Shown: piece by piece, positions 20,465-33,809 of the stretch
Position numbering within the stretch: position 1 is the first letter of the stretch
Layout of the letters: every line of letters starts with the position of its first letter
Source: Aralia elata
Lineage: Eukaryota > Streptophyta > Magnoliopsida > Apiales > Araliaceae
Direction: 5' to 3'
Length of the DNA stretch: 64,000 nt
NCBI GenBank assembly: GCA_034770075.1
Contig: CM068385.1
Location: 57,172,746-57,236,745, forward strand
Program-made: the position numbers and the translations under genes
Notes under the pieces: generated by a model
Databases searched by the model: none
What the model saw: the letters and a program-made list of their open reading frames with translations, nothing else
Told to the model about the DNA's origin: nothing

Positions 20465-21951
20465 AACCTAATGGGCGCTCCCCGTGCACTTCCGTGATTA
20501 TTTATCATGTTGATCATTTCCTCAATTTTCTTCACATAATTCAGCCTTGACGGTCCCTTGGCTTCACTGGCTTCTGCCACATTGACCCCTCCTCCATCAT
20601 GCCTTGGTAGGGGATTGACTTTGACATTCGGGGAGTCTAGCTTTTCCACCACGATTTCCCCACTATCAATCAGATTCTGAATTATATGCTTCAACGTCCA
20701 ACAATCCTGCGTATCATGACCCGGGGAACCCGAGTGGTATGCACATCGCTTGCTTGGGTCAAACCTTCTTCCCTTTGGGTCACTCGGGGGTGCCAAATTG
20801 ATTATTTTCCTCTGGGCCATCAATACTGCCAATACCTGCTCAAGAGAATCCCCGAGGGGGGTGAATACTCGATTCTGCGAGGCCTCGAATCTCCTTCGCC
20901 CTTCCGCCCTCTGATCATCGAAGTTAGGCTGTCGGGAAGGCCCCACCCTCTGCACCTGTACTGGAGGATTGCTTTCTGCCTTTCTAGAAGATCCCTGCAG
21001 GATGAGGGAAACATCCTCTTCCTTCTTCTTTTGGACCCTACGGGAAGTGCTGCCATAATTTCCGCTCTGTATTTGTTCTGCAGCTGTTTCCAAAGCCGTG
21101 AAATCCCGGATTTTGCCAGATTTCAATCCCATATCCACCATTTCTCCGTGTTTAATCATCTCAGCAAAGGGTCTTCCAATCCCTGATATAACCCGCTCAT
21201 AATAAGGAGCCTCTTGAATGTCTACGAAGGTCATCACCATCTCCGACTCACTCATGGGGGGATTCACCTGTGCGGCCATACCCCTCCATCGCTGCGCATA
21301 ATCTCTGAAAGATTCCCTGGGTTGCTTCTTGATTTTCGTCATTTGGTATCTATCAGGGGCCATTTGGGCCTGGAAGCTATACTGTGTTAAGAAGGTGTGG
21401 GCCAACTCCTCCCAATTATGGATCCGGGCATTGTCAAGACGGGCATACCAGATTCTCGCCTCTCCCGTCAAACTCTTTTGAAAAAGTTGCATCCTTAGAC
21501 CCTCGTCTTCTGCATAAGATCCCAACTCCCTAATGTATATTTTCAGATGAGTATAAGGATCCCCCTTTCCATTGTACTTTTCAAATTCAGGAATTTTAAA
21601 TTTCTCCGGATATCTGGTTCTGGAGAAGACACAAAGATCGGAGTAATTCACCCTGCCTAGGGACCCTATGCCCTTCATAGATTGGATAGTTTCCTCCATT
21701 TGTTTCATTTTCTTTCGCAGGTCATCATTATCTCCCTCCTCCGGGATAGTAATCATTGTCTTGCTTGGTACGGGAATGACCTTTGGGACGACGGGTTCGC
21801 CCTTAGGTTGGGGTGGATCCTCTTTAGGTGGATCCTGTCTAGGTAGCAATTGTTCCTTCAGCATTATGGCCATCTCCAACATCTGTTTCTTAAAGTCATC
21901 AAATTCCTCCCTAGATATGGAACCAGGATTAGTAGTCGGGAGATTAGCCAT
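20455..21951 (-). CDS. Gag of outer Tat element
   Basis: 498 residues from an ATG at 21951, though the conserved frame may start further upstream (QNSTSEMAN). It contains SISREEFDDFKKQMLEMA (predicted helix), a YPEKFKIPEFEKYNGKGDPY segment, and the retrotransposon gag core LGSYAEDEGLRMQLFQKSLT through ESFRDYAQRWRGMAAQV. Near residue 430 is the knuckle CAYHSGSPGHDTQDC. It ends GAPIRLWV and overlaps the protease frame. Gag would assemble the particle and bind RNA. It is open throughout, unlike the pol of the same element. Confidence 0.88.
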   Translation of the reverse strand: MANLPTTNPGSISREEFDDFKKQMLEMAIMLKEQLLPRQDPPKEDPPQPKGEPVVPKVIPVPSKTMITIPEEGDNDDLRKKMKQMEETIQSMKGIGSLGRVNYSDLCVFSRTRYPEKFKIPEFEKYNGKGDPYTHLKIYIRELGSYAEDEGLRMQLFQKSLTGEARIWYARLDNARIHNWEELAHTFLTQYSFQAQMAPDRYQMTKIKKQPRESFRDYAQRWRGMAAQVNPPMSESEMVMTFVDIQEAPYYERVISGIGRPFAEMIKHGEMVDMGLKSGKIRDFTALETAAEQIQSGNYGSTSRRVQKKKEEDVSLILQGSSRKAESNPPVQVQRVGPSRQPNFDDQRAEGRRRFEASQNRVFTPLGDSLEQVLAVLMAQRKIINLAPPSDPKGRRFDPSKRCAYHSGSPGHDTQDCWTLKHIIQNLIDSGEIVVEKLDSPNVKVNPLPRHDGGGVNVAEASEAKGPSRLNYVKKIEEMINMINNHGSARGAPIRLWV

Positions 21952-22720
21952 TTCAGATGTAGAGTTTTGGGCCCTTTTAGACTGCGAACGGGTTTGAGGA
22001 GCAATCCTACAGAGACAATGGTTCGAAGTTTAGTCCTGGGGAATGAAAAAATGTGGATACATGCTAAAGCTGTAATTTTTTTGTGTTTTTGGGTTTTTTA
22101 ATCTTTCCCTGTAAAACAGAAAGTTAGTAGTCTTTTAATGCAATAACAAATGCTAAACATGACTTTATTATGCTTCCCCAGCTGTTCCCTGCAAAACATA
22201 GAGGTTAGTAATTTCTTTTGATAGAAAGGGAAGCATATATGAACGGGATCATAACATTTATACGCGTGAACGTAAAAGGGCATGAAGAGACTTTTCCTGC
22301 GTTGGGTTAATCTGAGGCTGACCTATCCTAGGGTTACTCTCACAGGCTTTTCGGCATGAAGGTCCCCAAATCTTCGCAATCTACTCGTCTGAGTCCTTTC
22401 GATTGGAGCGGATTTGGGTGGTGCGTTTCCTGAGCCATCTCCGGGGAGCAGCCCCTTCGAGTCCAGTAATAAGCAACCGACAGGTTCGCCTCAGGAGGAG
22501 GTACACTCTCAACATACATTCACATTCATCGTCCTCACCGTATGCAAATGATTACTTTAAAGTAAAACAATTCCATTCAATCATTCATTTATTGGGCAAA
22601 ACACACATTTACAAAACAAAAGGTAAATAAAATCACAATATCGCATACGCACACATTTTATGATTTTTTGAAAGATAGGATAGCATCAAGATTTGAACGC
22701 AGCTTAAGCCCTCTAATGTT
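21952..22720 (-). other. Leader of outer Tat element
   Basis: Non-coding sequence between primer site and gag, colinear with 12643-13251 and with the indel-rich 60660-61424. I see no independent gene. Confidence 0.6.
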
Positions 22721-22737
22721 CCCCAGCGGAGTCGCCA
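22721..22737 (-). other. Primer binding site of outer element (tRNA-Arg type)
   Basis: In element orientation TGGCGACTCCGCTGGGG lies two bases from the LTR end. Its complement ends CAGCGGAGTCGCCA, which fits the acceptor stem and CCA of a plant tRNA-Arg as I recall it. Confidence 0.72.
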
Positions 22738-22739
22738 GC

Positions 22740-24754
22740 TGTCGACGCCGGGTTTTCTTCCTTTCCGATTTTAGCCTTTTGATTGAATGATTTTTGGAAA
22801 AGGTCGGCATTAATGTCGACGGGGTTTTGAAAGATCATTTTTTATGATGAGCCAATTAACCAGAGTCGCCAGTTGGTATATTTGAAATGGATGTACCAAC
22901 TCATCCGAGTTTTCGTTTTTTATAAATCGATGGCTCATATGTGACTCCGAATTAATTGGTCTGCAAACCGAGATTCATAGAGTTCGGGGGCTTGCTTAAG
23001 CGAGGGGAAGGTGTTAGGCACCCCCCGACTTCCGTAAAACACGGTTACCGTAACCTTGATGTTTTCCTATCCTTTAAATCATGAAATGTGTATGTGTGCG
23101 TGTGTGTGTGTGTGTGCCTAATAAATGTTGTGGTGAGTTTTGTACATATAAAAAAAAAGGAATCCCTTTTTTGGGGTTTTATGAAAGAGACGTGCTTATT
23201 TTGAGAATGCTTTAGAATGTCCTTGGCCTATCCGAGAAAGCTTTGTTCCTTTATGAGAAAGATTTGATTTTATTGACAAAAGCTATGAGATTTTTTCATT
23301 AAGTGTTGTTTTGGTAAAACGTGAATTTATTAAACCTTAGCCAAAATAGGAATCGAGATTTATACGTTGCTTTCATAAATGATGGGCAATTTCTAGGATC
23401 TCTTTCGCCCTATGTATCAAGGTTTAGTAAAATGTTTATTTCTTTTTTATAAAACTATTTTTGTGACATTTGAAAACAACTTCTCTTTAGCTTTCTCGTA
23501 AAATAGGAATCGACTTTCATTAGCATTTTCAATTTTTAGCCTCGTGATGCTAATATCCTACTTTGATTGTTTTTTAGAAAAATCTTTATTGCTTAATCTT
23601 TGAAATCATTTTTTTGTGTCACAAAATCTAATCAAGCATAAACACGCGTCGGGGCTATTCATGGGCATGTAAGCCATCAAAATATCCCCGAACGCCAACG
23701 ATCACATATTTCATTACTACGGGTCCTTAAACCCGATTCTCGCCTTAGCGTCGTTTTAAGGCCCGACGATTACATATTACAAAAAACGAGCAACTTGAAT
23801 CTATTACATACATCAAAACGTCCATCATCGGATTTGGACCACGAGGTCGCGTTCCTAGGCTCACACCCGAAATTACTACATGCCCACAAAATGAATACTA
23901 CAAAACTAACCAACACGGATTTGCCTAATACACCATGATATTCGAAAGTGATAATCTTAATAAATTACACCCAATAAATCACTATGAACAAGCTAGAAGT
24001 TTCACCAATTGGATATCCTCGGGTTATTAGGAAAGAATTTTGTTCCGATGGAACCCTCACTAATAATCCCTAATCCATTATCCCACCATGAATTACATGG
24101 AAACTACATTTAATTTAACCAAACAATATGATATAAATTGCTAGAACAAAAGGGAATTTTCACCTTGCAAATGATCTCAAATGGATGTGAACTTGTGTAT
24201 TTGAATAGGATAAGGAGTGTATTTGATACAATCAAAATCAAAAGAATATAAATCCTCTCTTTTTTCCTCTCTTTTCTTCCTATTTGGCTGCAAAATTTGA
24301 TATTTTTCTCTCTATTTCCGTGCTGCTGCTGTGCTGAATCCTTTCTTCTTCCAAAAACCTTCAACCTCCTGTATGCTGAGCGAAAATGAGCTGAAATAGG
24401 CTGGCTGGCCGCCTGCCTTCCACTCACCCACTATTTGGCCGCAGATCAATCCGCGGCTGGACGGTTTGACTTTCTCGATTTTTGTGCCACGCCTCGACTT
24501 TCGTGTCGTAACGTCAGTTTTCGTAGACAGGCTTGTATTTTGCAGTCTGGGAATTTCCGGGAGACGTGCCACCTCATTCGGGCATGCTCGTTTCGGACGA
24601 CCTTATTGTCATGTCAGCCTGGGTCGCCGATCATCGCGGTGGTGTTGAGCGTTCGCACTTGTGCCCACTCCTTCGCTCCCGTCAGCTGGTTCAATGGACG
24701 ATTTCGCCCTCCTGTCACGGTTAGTATAGGGAACGCAAAATTTGGGTGTCTACA
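22740..24754 (-). repeat. 5' LTR of outer Tat element
   Basis: About 2.0 kb with the same ends as the other Tat LTRs but clearly more diverged by substitutions and indels. The palindrome cluster is reduced to one degenerate copy. The right flank is ATATA, a candidate target duplication whose partner is outside the window. Confidence 0.9.
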
Positions 24755-25782
24755 ATATATACATATAAATTCACATTATTGATTATAAAAATCATGGTTA
24801 CTAAGTTATTTATTAAAATAACTTAGCTTTATAAATTTAACCCTCTTGGCCAATCACAAAAATGTACATACCCATGTATAAAATATGTATTCCATCATAT
24901 AATGTTTCTGCTACATTTTCACTTTATATATGAAAATAAAGGTGAATCATAATAAAAGAATTTATTCATTTTCTCAAGATATTATATTCATTATAATATC
25001 TATGTCTCATTGAAATAACTATCTGTAAGGCACATGTCCTTATATCACATATAGAAAATAAATAATAACTTTATTTTCTCTTACTATAAATTATTTATAT
25101 CGATTCATTTACATATAGTAAATATGACTTAATATATTTATCATATTACGTAATTATACACATTACCTCATATAAAGCCGTACATATAAAATAAAATAAT
25201 TCAAGGCTAGAATTTATCTTAATAAATAATTGCTTTAAAATAATTTCTCCCATCTACACATTTAGCCGTGTATTTGGCCGTGTATAAATTCCTATCCAAT
25301 AGATATATTGATTTTCTTCTCTTCTCAACACTTACATAATTTATTAACATTATTTAAAATATTAAATATATTACCATGCTAAGTAATACCAATTTTAATT
25401 AACATAAACGTTTCGTTTTCCTTATGCAAAACACATATATTAATTCACCATTGTACAAAAGTGAGTTAACCTCTTCTATCACGTTACTGCCACACAAGGC
25501 TTTAATATTCAAATCATATTATCCAAAATATAATTTTCAACTTAATTAATTACTACTTCCTTCCATAATTCAGCGATTAAACTTCAAGTTCAATCCTACT
25601 TTCTTTAATAGCTTAGTTATCTCTTAGAACTTCACATAAATTAGCTTCTTCTTACCAAGCCACAAGAATTCAAAATAAATATAACGCATATATGTTCCAA
25701 TTTGAATCCGACACATGACGTAGTAAGAATTTCATTTACTAAATTCTTATTTTAATAATTTTTAAAAATCCGGGTTCTTACA
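24755..25782 (-). repeat. Possible LTR start of an older Gypsy element, cut by the outer Tat insertion
   Basis: On the minus strand TGTAAGAACCCGG begins at 25782 and is followed by AT-rich sequence with no coding. TGTAA-CCCG starts are common in plant Tekay/Del-type LTRs. The opposite end would lie beyond the outer Tat element, outside the window. This is a boundary guess only. Confidence 0.3.
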
Positions 25783-27444
25783 GAGTCCGTACCAAACACA
25801 ATTTGGTTCGGGATAAATTCTCAAAGAGATACTTGAATTTTCATAAATATTTGTCTAGCTGAATCAAATAGCTTAGACATATACCAATAATTCGAATATC
25901 AATCAAAACATGTGTCTGGCCAAATTCAATTGGCAATACATTATCTTTAAAATTCTGAAAATCATTTTATGACGTCATGATACCGCACTGTATATACAAC
26001 CCGTTTGAGGATTCCGTCATTTTGTGACTTTGTCATACTATATCATACTATAGTGGACGGACGATCCTTAGATCACATCCAACATTAGGTTAATCTGCAT
26101 TTGATGACTCCATCATCTGTCATTCTACACCAGGTTCCATGATGCATTGATAACTATTTAAAAATATATTTTGATATTTTAAATTATTTTTGTCTAGCCG
26201 AAACAAATAGCGTAGACTTTTCTTTAAACAGTTCAAAACTAATGAAAAAAATCATTTTTGGTGTTATCATGACGCAACAGGTAACGATGTAATAATGGCT
26301 CGAACTCCATCTACACACCCTTGTCACCTTGTTTTGAGGATAACAAAAATTTTATTTTTATTTGTAAAGGCACATCAGTGCGTATTTGGCTTGATATCAA
26401 AAATTTCGAAGTCTAGCATAACTAGAAGATTTGGAATACCTATGCTTCCACCATCAACTTCAATTTCTCCAATGATCCATTGCTTAATAATTCAATCTAT
26501 TTTTATGCTCAATTCTTCATCCACAACCTTTCTATACTCCAGTATAGTTCATCAAACATACCACACGTTATGAGTTCAGGAACTTACCACAATCATATGG
26601 GTTTAGGAACTTATCCTAGTCAGACCAAAATCGTCCATTCGCTGAGGGGTTCCACCATACAATTATGAGTCACGAACTTACCATACGTATGAGTTTAAAG
26701 AACTCACACATAATCTTAATATTCTCTAACTATCAAATATAAATATGAGAAAAGAATCACCTTCTCACCATATATATATATCGATAGTGCGACAACAATA
26801 TTTCAATGATTATAAATATAGGAAGCTAACTGGTTGTTAAACCAAGCACAAATTACCTGCCCATACAAGGAATTGTATAACTCAGCCACTAACATGAGTC
26901 CTCAATTGAAATCCCACATAATTCTAACTTTCCCTTTACTCAATACGAATTTCATTTAATTTGTATCTCATGATTTACAACTCTTTCCTGAGTTTTCATA
27001 GTACAATTTCATAGTACAACTTTCGTACAACAATTATGCTATAAAGTTTTCAATCAATAGATTGATTCTCTGTCCTCTTATGACCTCACCAGATCACGTT
27101 GTGACCTTTTCTTTTAATCGTATTATATTACGATTCTTTCCTATCTTAGGATCGTTTTATTTTACGATCTTTTTTTATTTCTCACTTTAATCATATATTA
27201 TGATTTTATTTAAGCTTTTCATCTTTACTACTGGAGTCAGGTAACTCCAGATTCTTATCTTTATAACTTTCCAAGATTCTTCTTTGAATCTAATTTATCT
27301 TTTTCTTTACTTAATAATGAATTTCCAAAAATTCATCTTTTAGCACTTAAACTCTATTGGAGTTTAATCCTTATCCTCATCCCTGCGGTTATAGCCTAAG
27401 GTACCCCTACCTAAGGTTTATAACCTACAACTTTGATATCAACC
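25783..27444. other. AT-rich non-coding region, probable retroelement interior remnant
   Basis: No open frame with a recognisable product is present. The right end on the minus strand reads TTGATATCAAAGTTGTAGG, resembling a mutated initiator-Met primer site (usual form TGGTATCAGAGC). This suggests the left side is the interior of an element whose LTR lies to the right. Confidence 0.35.
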
Positions 27445-28641
27445 TGTGGCGTCCCCAAATCTGGGTCCCTTGAACCTCGGACCTAGTGCGTCATGATACA
27501 TCATATTTACATCATATTTACAACTATTGGGAAGATATAAACATAAATTGTTTATATAATTAAATTTATAACATATCCCAAGATTTTTAACCTTAACTTA
27601 ATACATACCTTCAGTAACTTAAAAGGTTTACAATATCATTTACATCAAATAACTTAATAGTTAACGTGCATAACCATCTAATCTTGTCCTTTGCTTTTGT
27701 ATCTGTCTTGCCTCGACCATTCGCCTTAAATCTGAAATTTGTTATCATGATATAGCAAGGGTGAGCAACTACTTTGCTCAGCAAGTTTAAATACAAGAAA
27801 GATATATCATGATTGAAAGGATGAATAAGCTTTAGAATTTTTCAACAATATAATAATTGTGAAAGAGCATGAATCATAATTTCAATAATTGAATGACTGA
27901 ATCAATAATTCTGGATGTCAATAATGACCATGAACAATTTAACTAAACCTCATGGTAATGAAGGTGATCAGCCTTTCACACCTGATGGTCATATGCAACA
28001 TGCACTATGTGCGAATCAATAATTTACGGAGGTGGAATAATTATAAAGAATTAAATAACTAGCATGCTTGAAACATAGCAACTCAAGTTTGAGTTAAGAG
28101 GAACTTGTAATATCGTAAGAAGTTTAGGGTTAAGAACTTGCTCAATATAAATTTGAGTAAGATTAGGGAACTTGCCTGTACCGTCGACTTCTGCTACGTA
28201 ATCTAATTTAACCTCTTATCAAAGACCTATCAGTTATAAGATTGATCTTTCAATTAGCATATCATATTATACCTCATATCACTACTTATAATATTTAGCA
28301 TATAATCAAATATTAGATAGCACCTTAACACTATACGTATTCATAATTCTAAAACTCGCACACATCGAGTCTTTAATAGTGTTCAATATAGTATGCTGAG
28401 TGATTTCTCACAAACAACCAACAAACTAGTTTCCATCTCGTCTACACTGTTTTCACAGTGAGTTAGATCGGTTGCTAGTACGTATATACCTCCGCTGCCT
28501 AAAGGAATCGTTTAGCCCAGGTACTATACATCGACAATTAAAGAGTACGATTGCACCACTACTTTACCATATACTTTGTGAATTAATACTAAGTCTTTCA
28601 TTTTATAAGTTTTCTTTATAATCCATTAAGCCTGAATACCT

Positions 28642-28840
28642 AATCCAGCAAGTTGGACTATCTAAACATACCAATCCAGCAAACTGGATTCAAACTGACA
28701 TCTAATCCAACAACCTGGATTCAAACTATCCTATAATCCAGCTATCTGGATTCACTAATTCAGTAAACTATATTCAACAATTCAACAAGCCGGATTCAAC
28801 AATTCAGCAAGCCGAATACCACAATCCAGCAAGCTGGATT
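28642..28840. repeat. Array of 18-bp imperfect palindromes, periods 31 and 22 bp
   Basis: Eight copies of AATCCAGCAAGCTGGATT-like units start at 28642, 28673, 28704, 28735, 28757, 28779, 28801 and 28823. The first four are 31 bp apart and the last five 22 bp apart. The arms AATCCAGC and GCTGGATT are complementary, and the best-preserved unit is the last. Confidence 0.85.
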
Positions 28841-29381
28841 CAAACTGTAATCCCTTCTTAAACGTATTATATTTCCAATTCAATATAGCTTATTGAATGT
28901 CCAATCAATAATTTAACTCCGCTTTTAAATGCTCATTTAATATTATTAATATCTTAATTATATTTTAATCATTTATTAAACTAATAAACAATTTATTTTA
29001 ATTGTTTACACTTTACTAATTAATTCATTTAACAATGATAAAAGGCCATACATATAATAAATTATCAAAAATGATCAAAACATCCTCCACAAATCTGATC
29101 CTATCATTTTAAGGACCTTTTGTCAAGAAAATCACATTTACACAAATTTTAACATCACATAACTTATTATTCTTATTTATTCATAACAGACACACATCCA
29201 TGAAAATACTAAAATAGTTCTAAAAATTCTACTTCTATGCAATATATCAGTATATAATATCCTCATGAACATTTCTAAAATTTTTAAAATTCATTTACTA
29301 TATTTAAATAGTCCAAAACAACAAAATATTGCTACATTTATCATACATTGAAACTTTGTCAGACAATTCAGGGTATGTCCC

Positions 29382-29488
<107 letters not shown>

Positions 29489-29946
29489 AATAAAAATTTC
29501 ATAATTTTTGGAGTTAACCATAGTGAGTTATTCGGGTATACTTTTGAAAGTAGTCCTTCACCATAACAGCCATAACTTTCATTCTACTGGGCCAAAAATT
29601 CTCAAATTTTTATGGGACTCACATAACTTCTCCTATTATCATTCCAAAGTTTTCTAGAAGTTTTAGAGCATAAAACGTTGATGAAACTGCCCTTGGAATC
29701 GGATGGTCAGCAAGCTCTTATACCCTTTTTGTTCACTACCCGGACTGTTTCGACTAAAACTGACATCACGACTTGTAGGCACATTGTTTTTGAGTGCTAC
29801 CACTTGAGTTTAGTAGTTAACTTATATATCTAGCACCCCTTTTTGACGGATCGTAAACCAAAGTAGTAAAAAGTTAGGATTTTCTAACTTATTTTAAAAC
29901 GAACTAGTTTTCTTTTCTTTTCTTTTCAACAAATGAACACCCAATC

Positions 29947-30594
29947 TTGTAAGATTTGTAACGAATGTAATTTTTGTGAATAAATAAAATATTTATTGAG
30001 TTAAATAAATATTTTTTGTTAATTTATTTATTGAGTAAAATAAATAATTGATAAAGTTATTGTGGTGTAATTCATTTTAAGTGTAATTATGTTAATTGTT
30101 ATTTGAATGTGATTTGATATGTTTATTCTAATTTAATTTAATAATTAAATTAGATGATAAAATGATTTATTTGAATAAAGGATTTATTTGAATAAAATAA
30201 TTTATTTGGTAATATTGTTATTGGTCAAATAAAAGTTATAATTAAATTAGTAAGATGTAATTGAATTTATTTAATAATAGGTTTAGTTAAATTGAAAGTG
30301 TGACAATTAAACTATATAGTATAATGGGCTATTAGAATAAATGAAAAATGAGTTTTATTTTAACTAAACCAAACAAGGCCTTGTGACCCTTGGTTGGTAA
30401 AAATAGTTTATTTTGCTTTGGTTCAACCAAACAAGGTCTTGTGGCTTTTGAAGTTTTATTTTTTTAATTGAGTTTGCCAAACATGGTCTAACCCTTTGTT
30501 TTTGCAACTACTAATTAAAAATCAAGTTACGTTAAAGTTAGTGTTCATGAAGGTTCATCAGGTTATTTTAAAAAAAAAAAAAGGTTGAGAAAAG
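29947..30594 (+). other. AT-rich LTR-like sequence left of the Copia insertion
   Basis: No gene is seen. Removing the Copia element joins this to 36271 onward through a single AAAAG, so 29947-30594 plus 36271-38348 form one older segment, possibly a Gypsy LTR in plus orientation. The left border is a guess. Confidence 0.3.
30590..30594. repeat. Target-site duplication (left) of Copia element
   Basis: AAAAG matches 36266-36270 just outside the proposed element ends. It is low-complexity, but both positions fit exactly. Confidence 0.65.
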
Positions 30595-32415
30595 TGTTAG
30601 GTTTGTATAACGCGAACATGCAATCAAATTACATTAATAAAGCGGAAGCGCGATAAAATCAGATTTTAAAATTTTATACAAACCATCACCATGATCTTTC
30701 TTTATGCACAATTATTAATTAAACGAAAGAGATGGAGAATAAGAATTATACCCTTGTAGAATTCTAGCTTCCTCAGGTACAAGTTCACCTCCAATTCCTT
30801 CGCGTTCTCCTTGAATTCCACCGATTAAATTCCTTCCTTTGATCAACGTTAGCCACCCAAGTGTTTGGCCTCTAGAGGTGATCCACCAAGGAATAATACT
30901 TGTTCAAGAAGATGGGTGTTGGCAAAACCCTAGTTTCTATCTCTACAGAAATTGTAAGTACTCTCCACAATTCTTATGCAAGAGTGTGTAACCCTAATCT
31001 ATGATAAGACTTCTCTTATTTATAGATGTAGGAAAAACCCTTCCCTAAACTATTTAGGATTAGGGTTTCTATTCTAATTAGACTCCTTTAATTAAATTAA
31101 ACTCCTAATCCAATTAGGAATTCATGTGAGAGTACTTCTATTAATTAATTCCCAATCCCTATTAGGAATTAAATAATAGTAATAGTAATAATAATAATAA
31201 GACTCCTCTTATTAATTTATATTTAATATTTCTAAAATATTAAATAATAAATATTAAGCTATTTAATTTATTCTATCTCCATAGATTAAATTAAATACAC
31301 TTAACTTATTATTACAATTATGCCATTTACTTCTTAAATAAATATTTTCCTTTTGTGGTGTGACCCTTTAGGTTCTCCATATTAAACCGGTTGTGAATAA
31401 ATCAATTAGAACAATTCTAATCTTATTTAAATAAATAAATTAAACTATTTAATTCATTTAAATAAATAATATTTATTCTACAATAAGGGTAAGCCCCCTT
31501 AGCTATCAACGACTTTCCAGATAATATAGATTTCAACATTAATCATAAAAGAACCTTTCAGTGTATAGTTACCGTACAATTCAATCCTTCTACCATACAA
31601 TGTCCCAATTAAATATAAGACATGAAATTACTGTCAAGTCTTATTTTATTTAATTATATGTATTTCTATTCTCAAATACACAACACTAAATAATGCAAAT
31701 TAGAAACTCTTTTCTAATTTCATTCTGCCTTGGCCAAGGACTACTGAGTTGTCATTTATCGAATCACATAGGACATTCACATCTTTTACTAGACGTGGTA
31801 GATTCTTTGTTGATCATTCACCTATCTCCATGTACAACTTATTATACCCAATCATAACCTTTGTTATACCCTAAAGGTCTGAAGGGACATGTCAAAGTAT
31901 AACTCATCATACACAAGATACTATGATGATCTCAAGTCCAAGGATCACTTATACTACTATCACTAGAGGAATTCCTATTGACAGGCGAGTAAAACTCCAT
32001 TAGGTACTCCTTAGCGAGCCACGTTCAGTGAACTTATTCTCCAATAAGCACCTATATACTTGCTTTAGTGTCTCCACACAAATGATTATGAGATCAATCA
32101 TCCTCTTCTTAAGAGCAAGCAACGTATGTACTAATCTATCCGGATTCACTAATCCCCTTCTTAGTAATCCAATGATTAGGAACGATTTTAGTTTGTGAGC
32201 TATCTAGAATTTAGATCTCATTAGCATGATCACCATCATGATTCTAAAAGCATTGCTCAAAACTATGGGTTTATCACATTTAATATAACAGCACTATGTA
32301 GATAATATAAAATGCCTTTTAAGAAAATCAATTCTTTTATTAATAACCGAATTAGATTACAAAGTATATGATACATCATATCAAATATGATTGGCTTGTG
32401 TGCATACTACTTTCA
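30595..32415 (-). repeat. 3' LTR of Copia element
   Basis: It is bounded by TG/CA in element orientation. Its first 211 bases repeat at 36055-36265 with a few substitutions. The far end reads CGCGTTATACAAACCTAACA on the minus strand. The PPT-like GTGGGAGAT lies immediately upstream, at 32416-32430. Confidence 0.75.
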
Positions 32416-33809
32416 ATCTCCCACTTGCACTAAAGCCAATCGTCATGGTATCTAATACCCTTCTTCTCTAAGTGACGATTATCCTGCCGTTTGGATAAAA
32501 CTTCAGTAAATGGATATGAAATGTTGTTCTCGAGAGTCCACTATCTCTATAGTGACTTTTCTTCTTTCAATGATTCCTCTAATCAAATGAAAGTGCTGCA
32601 ACATATGTTTGAATCCAAGATGAGACTTAGGAACTATTCCTAGTTCTGTGATGAACTTTTCATCCAAACAATCAACTTGCAGCTTCACTTACAGCTATAT
32701 ACTTTGTCTTTGTCACTAAATCAGCAACTCTTTGCTATTTTGGAACCTTTCCAATTCACTGCACCTCCATTCAAGGTAACAATTTACCCTAAAGTGGATT
32801 TGTTATCGTCTTGGTCAGTCTGAAAAACTTGAGTCTGTTTAGCCCTCTAGTTTTAATTCAGACCTACCATGAATCATGATCACATCTTCAATACCGGTTA
32901 AGTACTTAAGATGTTTATCACTATCTTATAGTGATCTTCTCCAGAATATGACTGATCAACATCAGGCCTTGTATATTCATTGCATACATGATAGTAACTC
33001 ATGCGATCTCTCTTTAAATTGGAGACAATTTTATAGAGATTCACTCCATGGCTCATCATCATGAGACCTCTCTTGGAGTTTGCCATGCTAAACGCCTTTA
33101 GCATCGAATGAATATACGTTCATTGGGTCAAGCCGAACATCCTTTTAAATCTATCTATATAGATTTATATCCCCAATTTATAGGATGCTCCTCCCAAGTT
33201 ATTCATGGAGGAATGTTTAGACAATTTTATCTTTACTGATTGTAGCATTGGTGTGTTATTCCTTATCAGTAATATATCAACATATAATACTAGGAATATC
33301 ACAGTGCTCCCACTGACCCTTTTGAACACATTAGGTTTATTCTCGTTTTTGATAAAATCAAACTCTTTTGATTGTCTAATCAAAATGAATGTTCCAACTT
33401 TGAGAAACTTGCTTCAATCCATAAATGGATCGTACCTTAAAACACGATTTGCTTCAACCTTTGAAATAAATTCCTCTGGCTGTATCATACATACATTCTC
33501 CTCAAGTCTTCATTGAGGAAGGATGTCTCCACATCCATTTTGTCAGATTTCGTAATAAGCTACAATCACAAGCAAAATCCAAATGGACTTGAGCATTACA
33601 TGGTAATAAGGTTTTATCATAGTCAACTCCTTGACTTTATTTGAAACCTTTTAAACAGGTCTGGTCTCATAGGTCTCTACCTTGCCAATTGCCCTAGTCT
33701 TTCTCTTAAAGACCCATTTACACCCTCTAGGCACTATGCCTTTCGGTGGAGTAACCAGAGTCTATACTTGGTTCTCATACATGGAGTCCATTTCGGATTT
33801 TATGGTCAT
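32416..33809 (-). pseudogene. Copia reverse transcriptase and RNase H remnant
   Basis: Recognisable pieces include the RT start (KSEMDSMYENQV, then GIVPRGCKWVFKRKT, around 33690-33800) and the catalytic region at 33165-33383. The latter reads STVIFLVLYVDILLIRNNTP, where the usual YVDDILLIGND has lost one Asp. C-terminal fragments follow towards 32500. Many stops and frameshifts are present. RT would have copied the element RNA. Confidence 0.75.

Larger units (their letters stand above)
1..24754 (-). mobile_element. Outer Tat-clade Ty3/Gypsy LTR retrotransposon, 3' LTR outside window, interrupted by a second element
   Basis: On the minus strand the order is LTR (22740-24754), primer site, gag, protease, RT, RNase H, archaeal-type RNase H and integrase. 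Integrase is cut at 15346 and resumes at 4667 after the inserted inner element. Two plus-strand genes follow, at 268-4018. A second RNase H between RT/RNase H and integrase is the known hallmark of the Tat clade. The LTR edge in element orientation is TGTAGACACCC...CGTCGACA, with TG/CA ends. Several nonsense changes in pol show that it is an old, inactive copy. The right flank begins ATATA, but its partner duplication lies left of the window. Clade assignment rests on domain content, not on a tree. Confidence 0.9.

Noticed and set aside
4668..24754. Three LTRs sharing two interiors as a product of unequal recombination
   Set aside because: The CTTCC duplication and the integrase frame restored across the insertion prove nested insertion.
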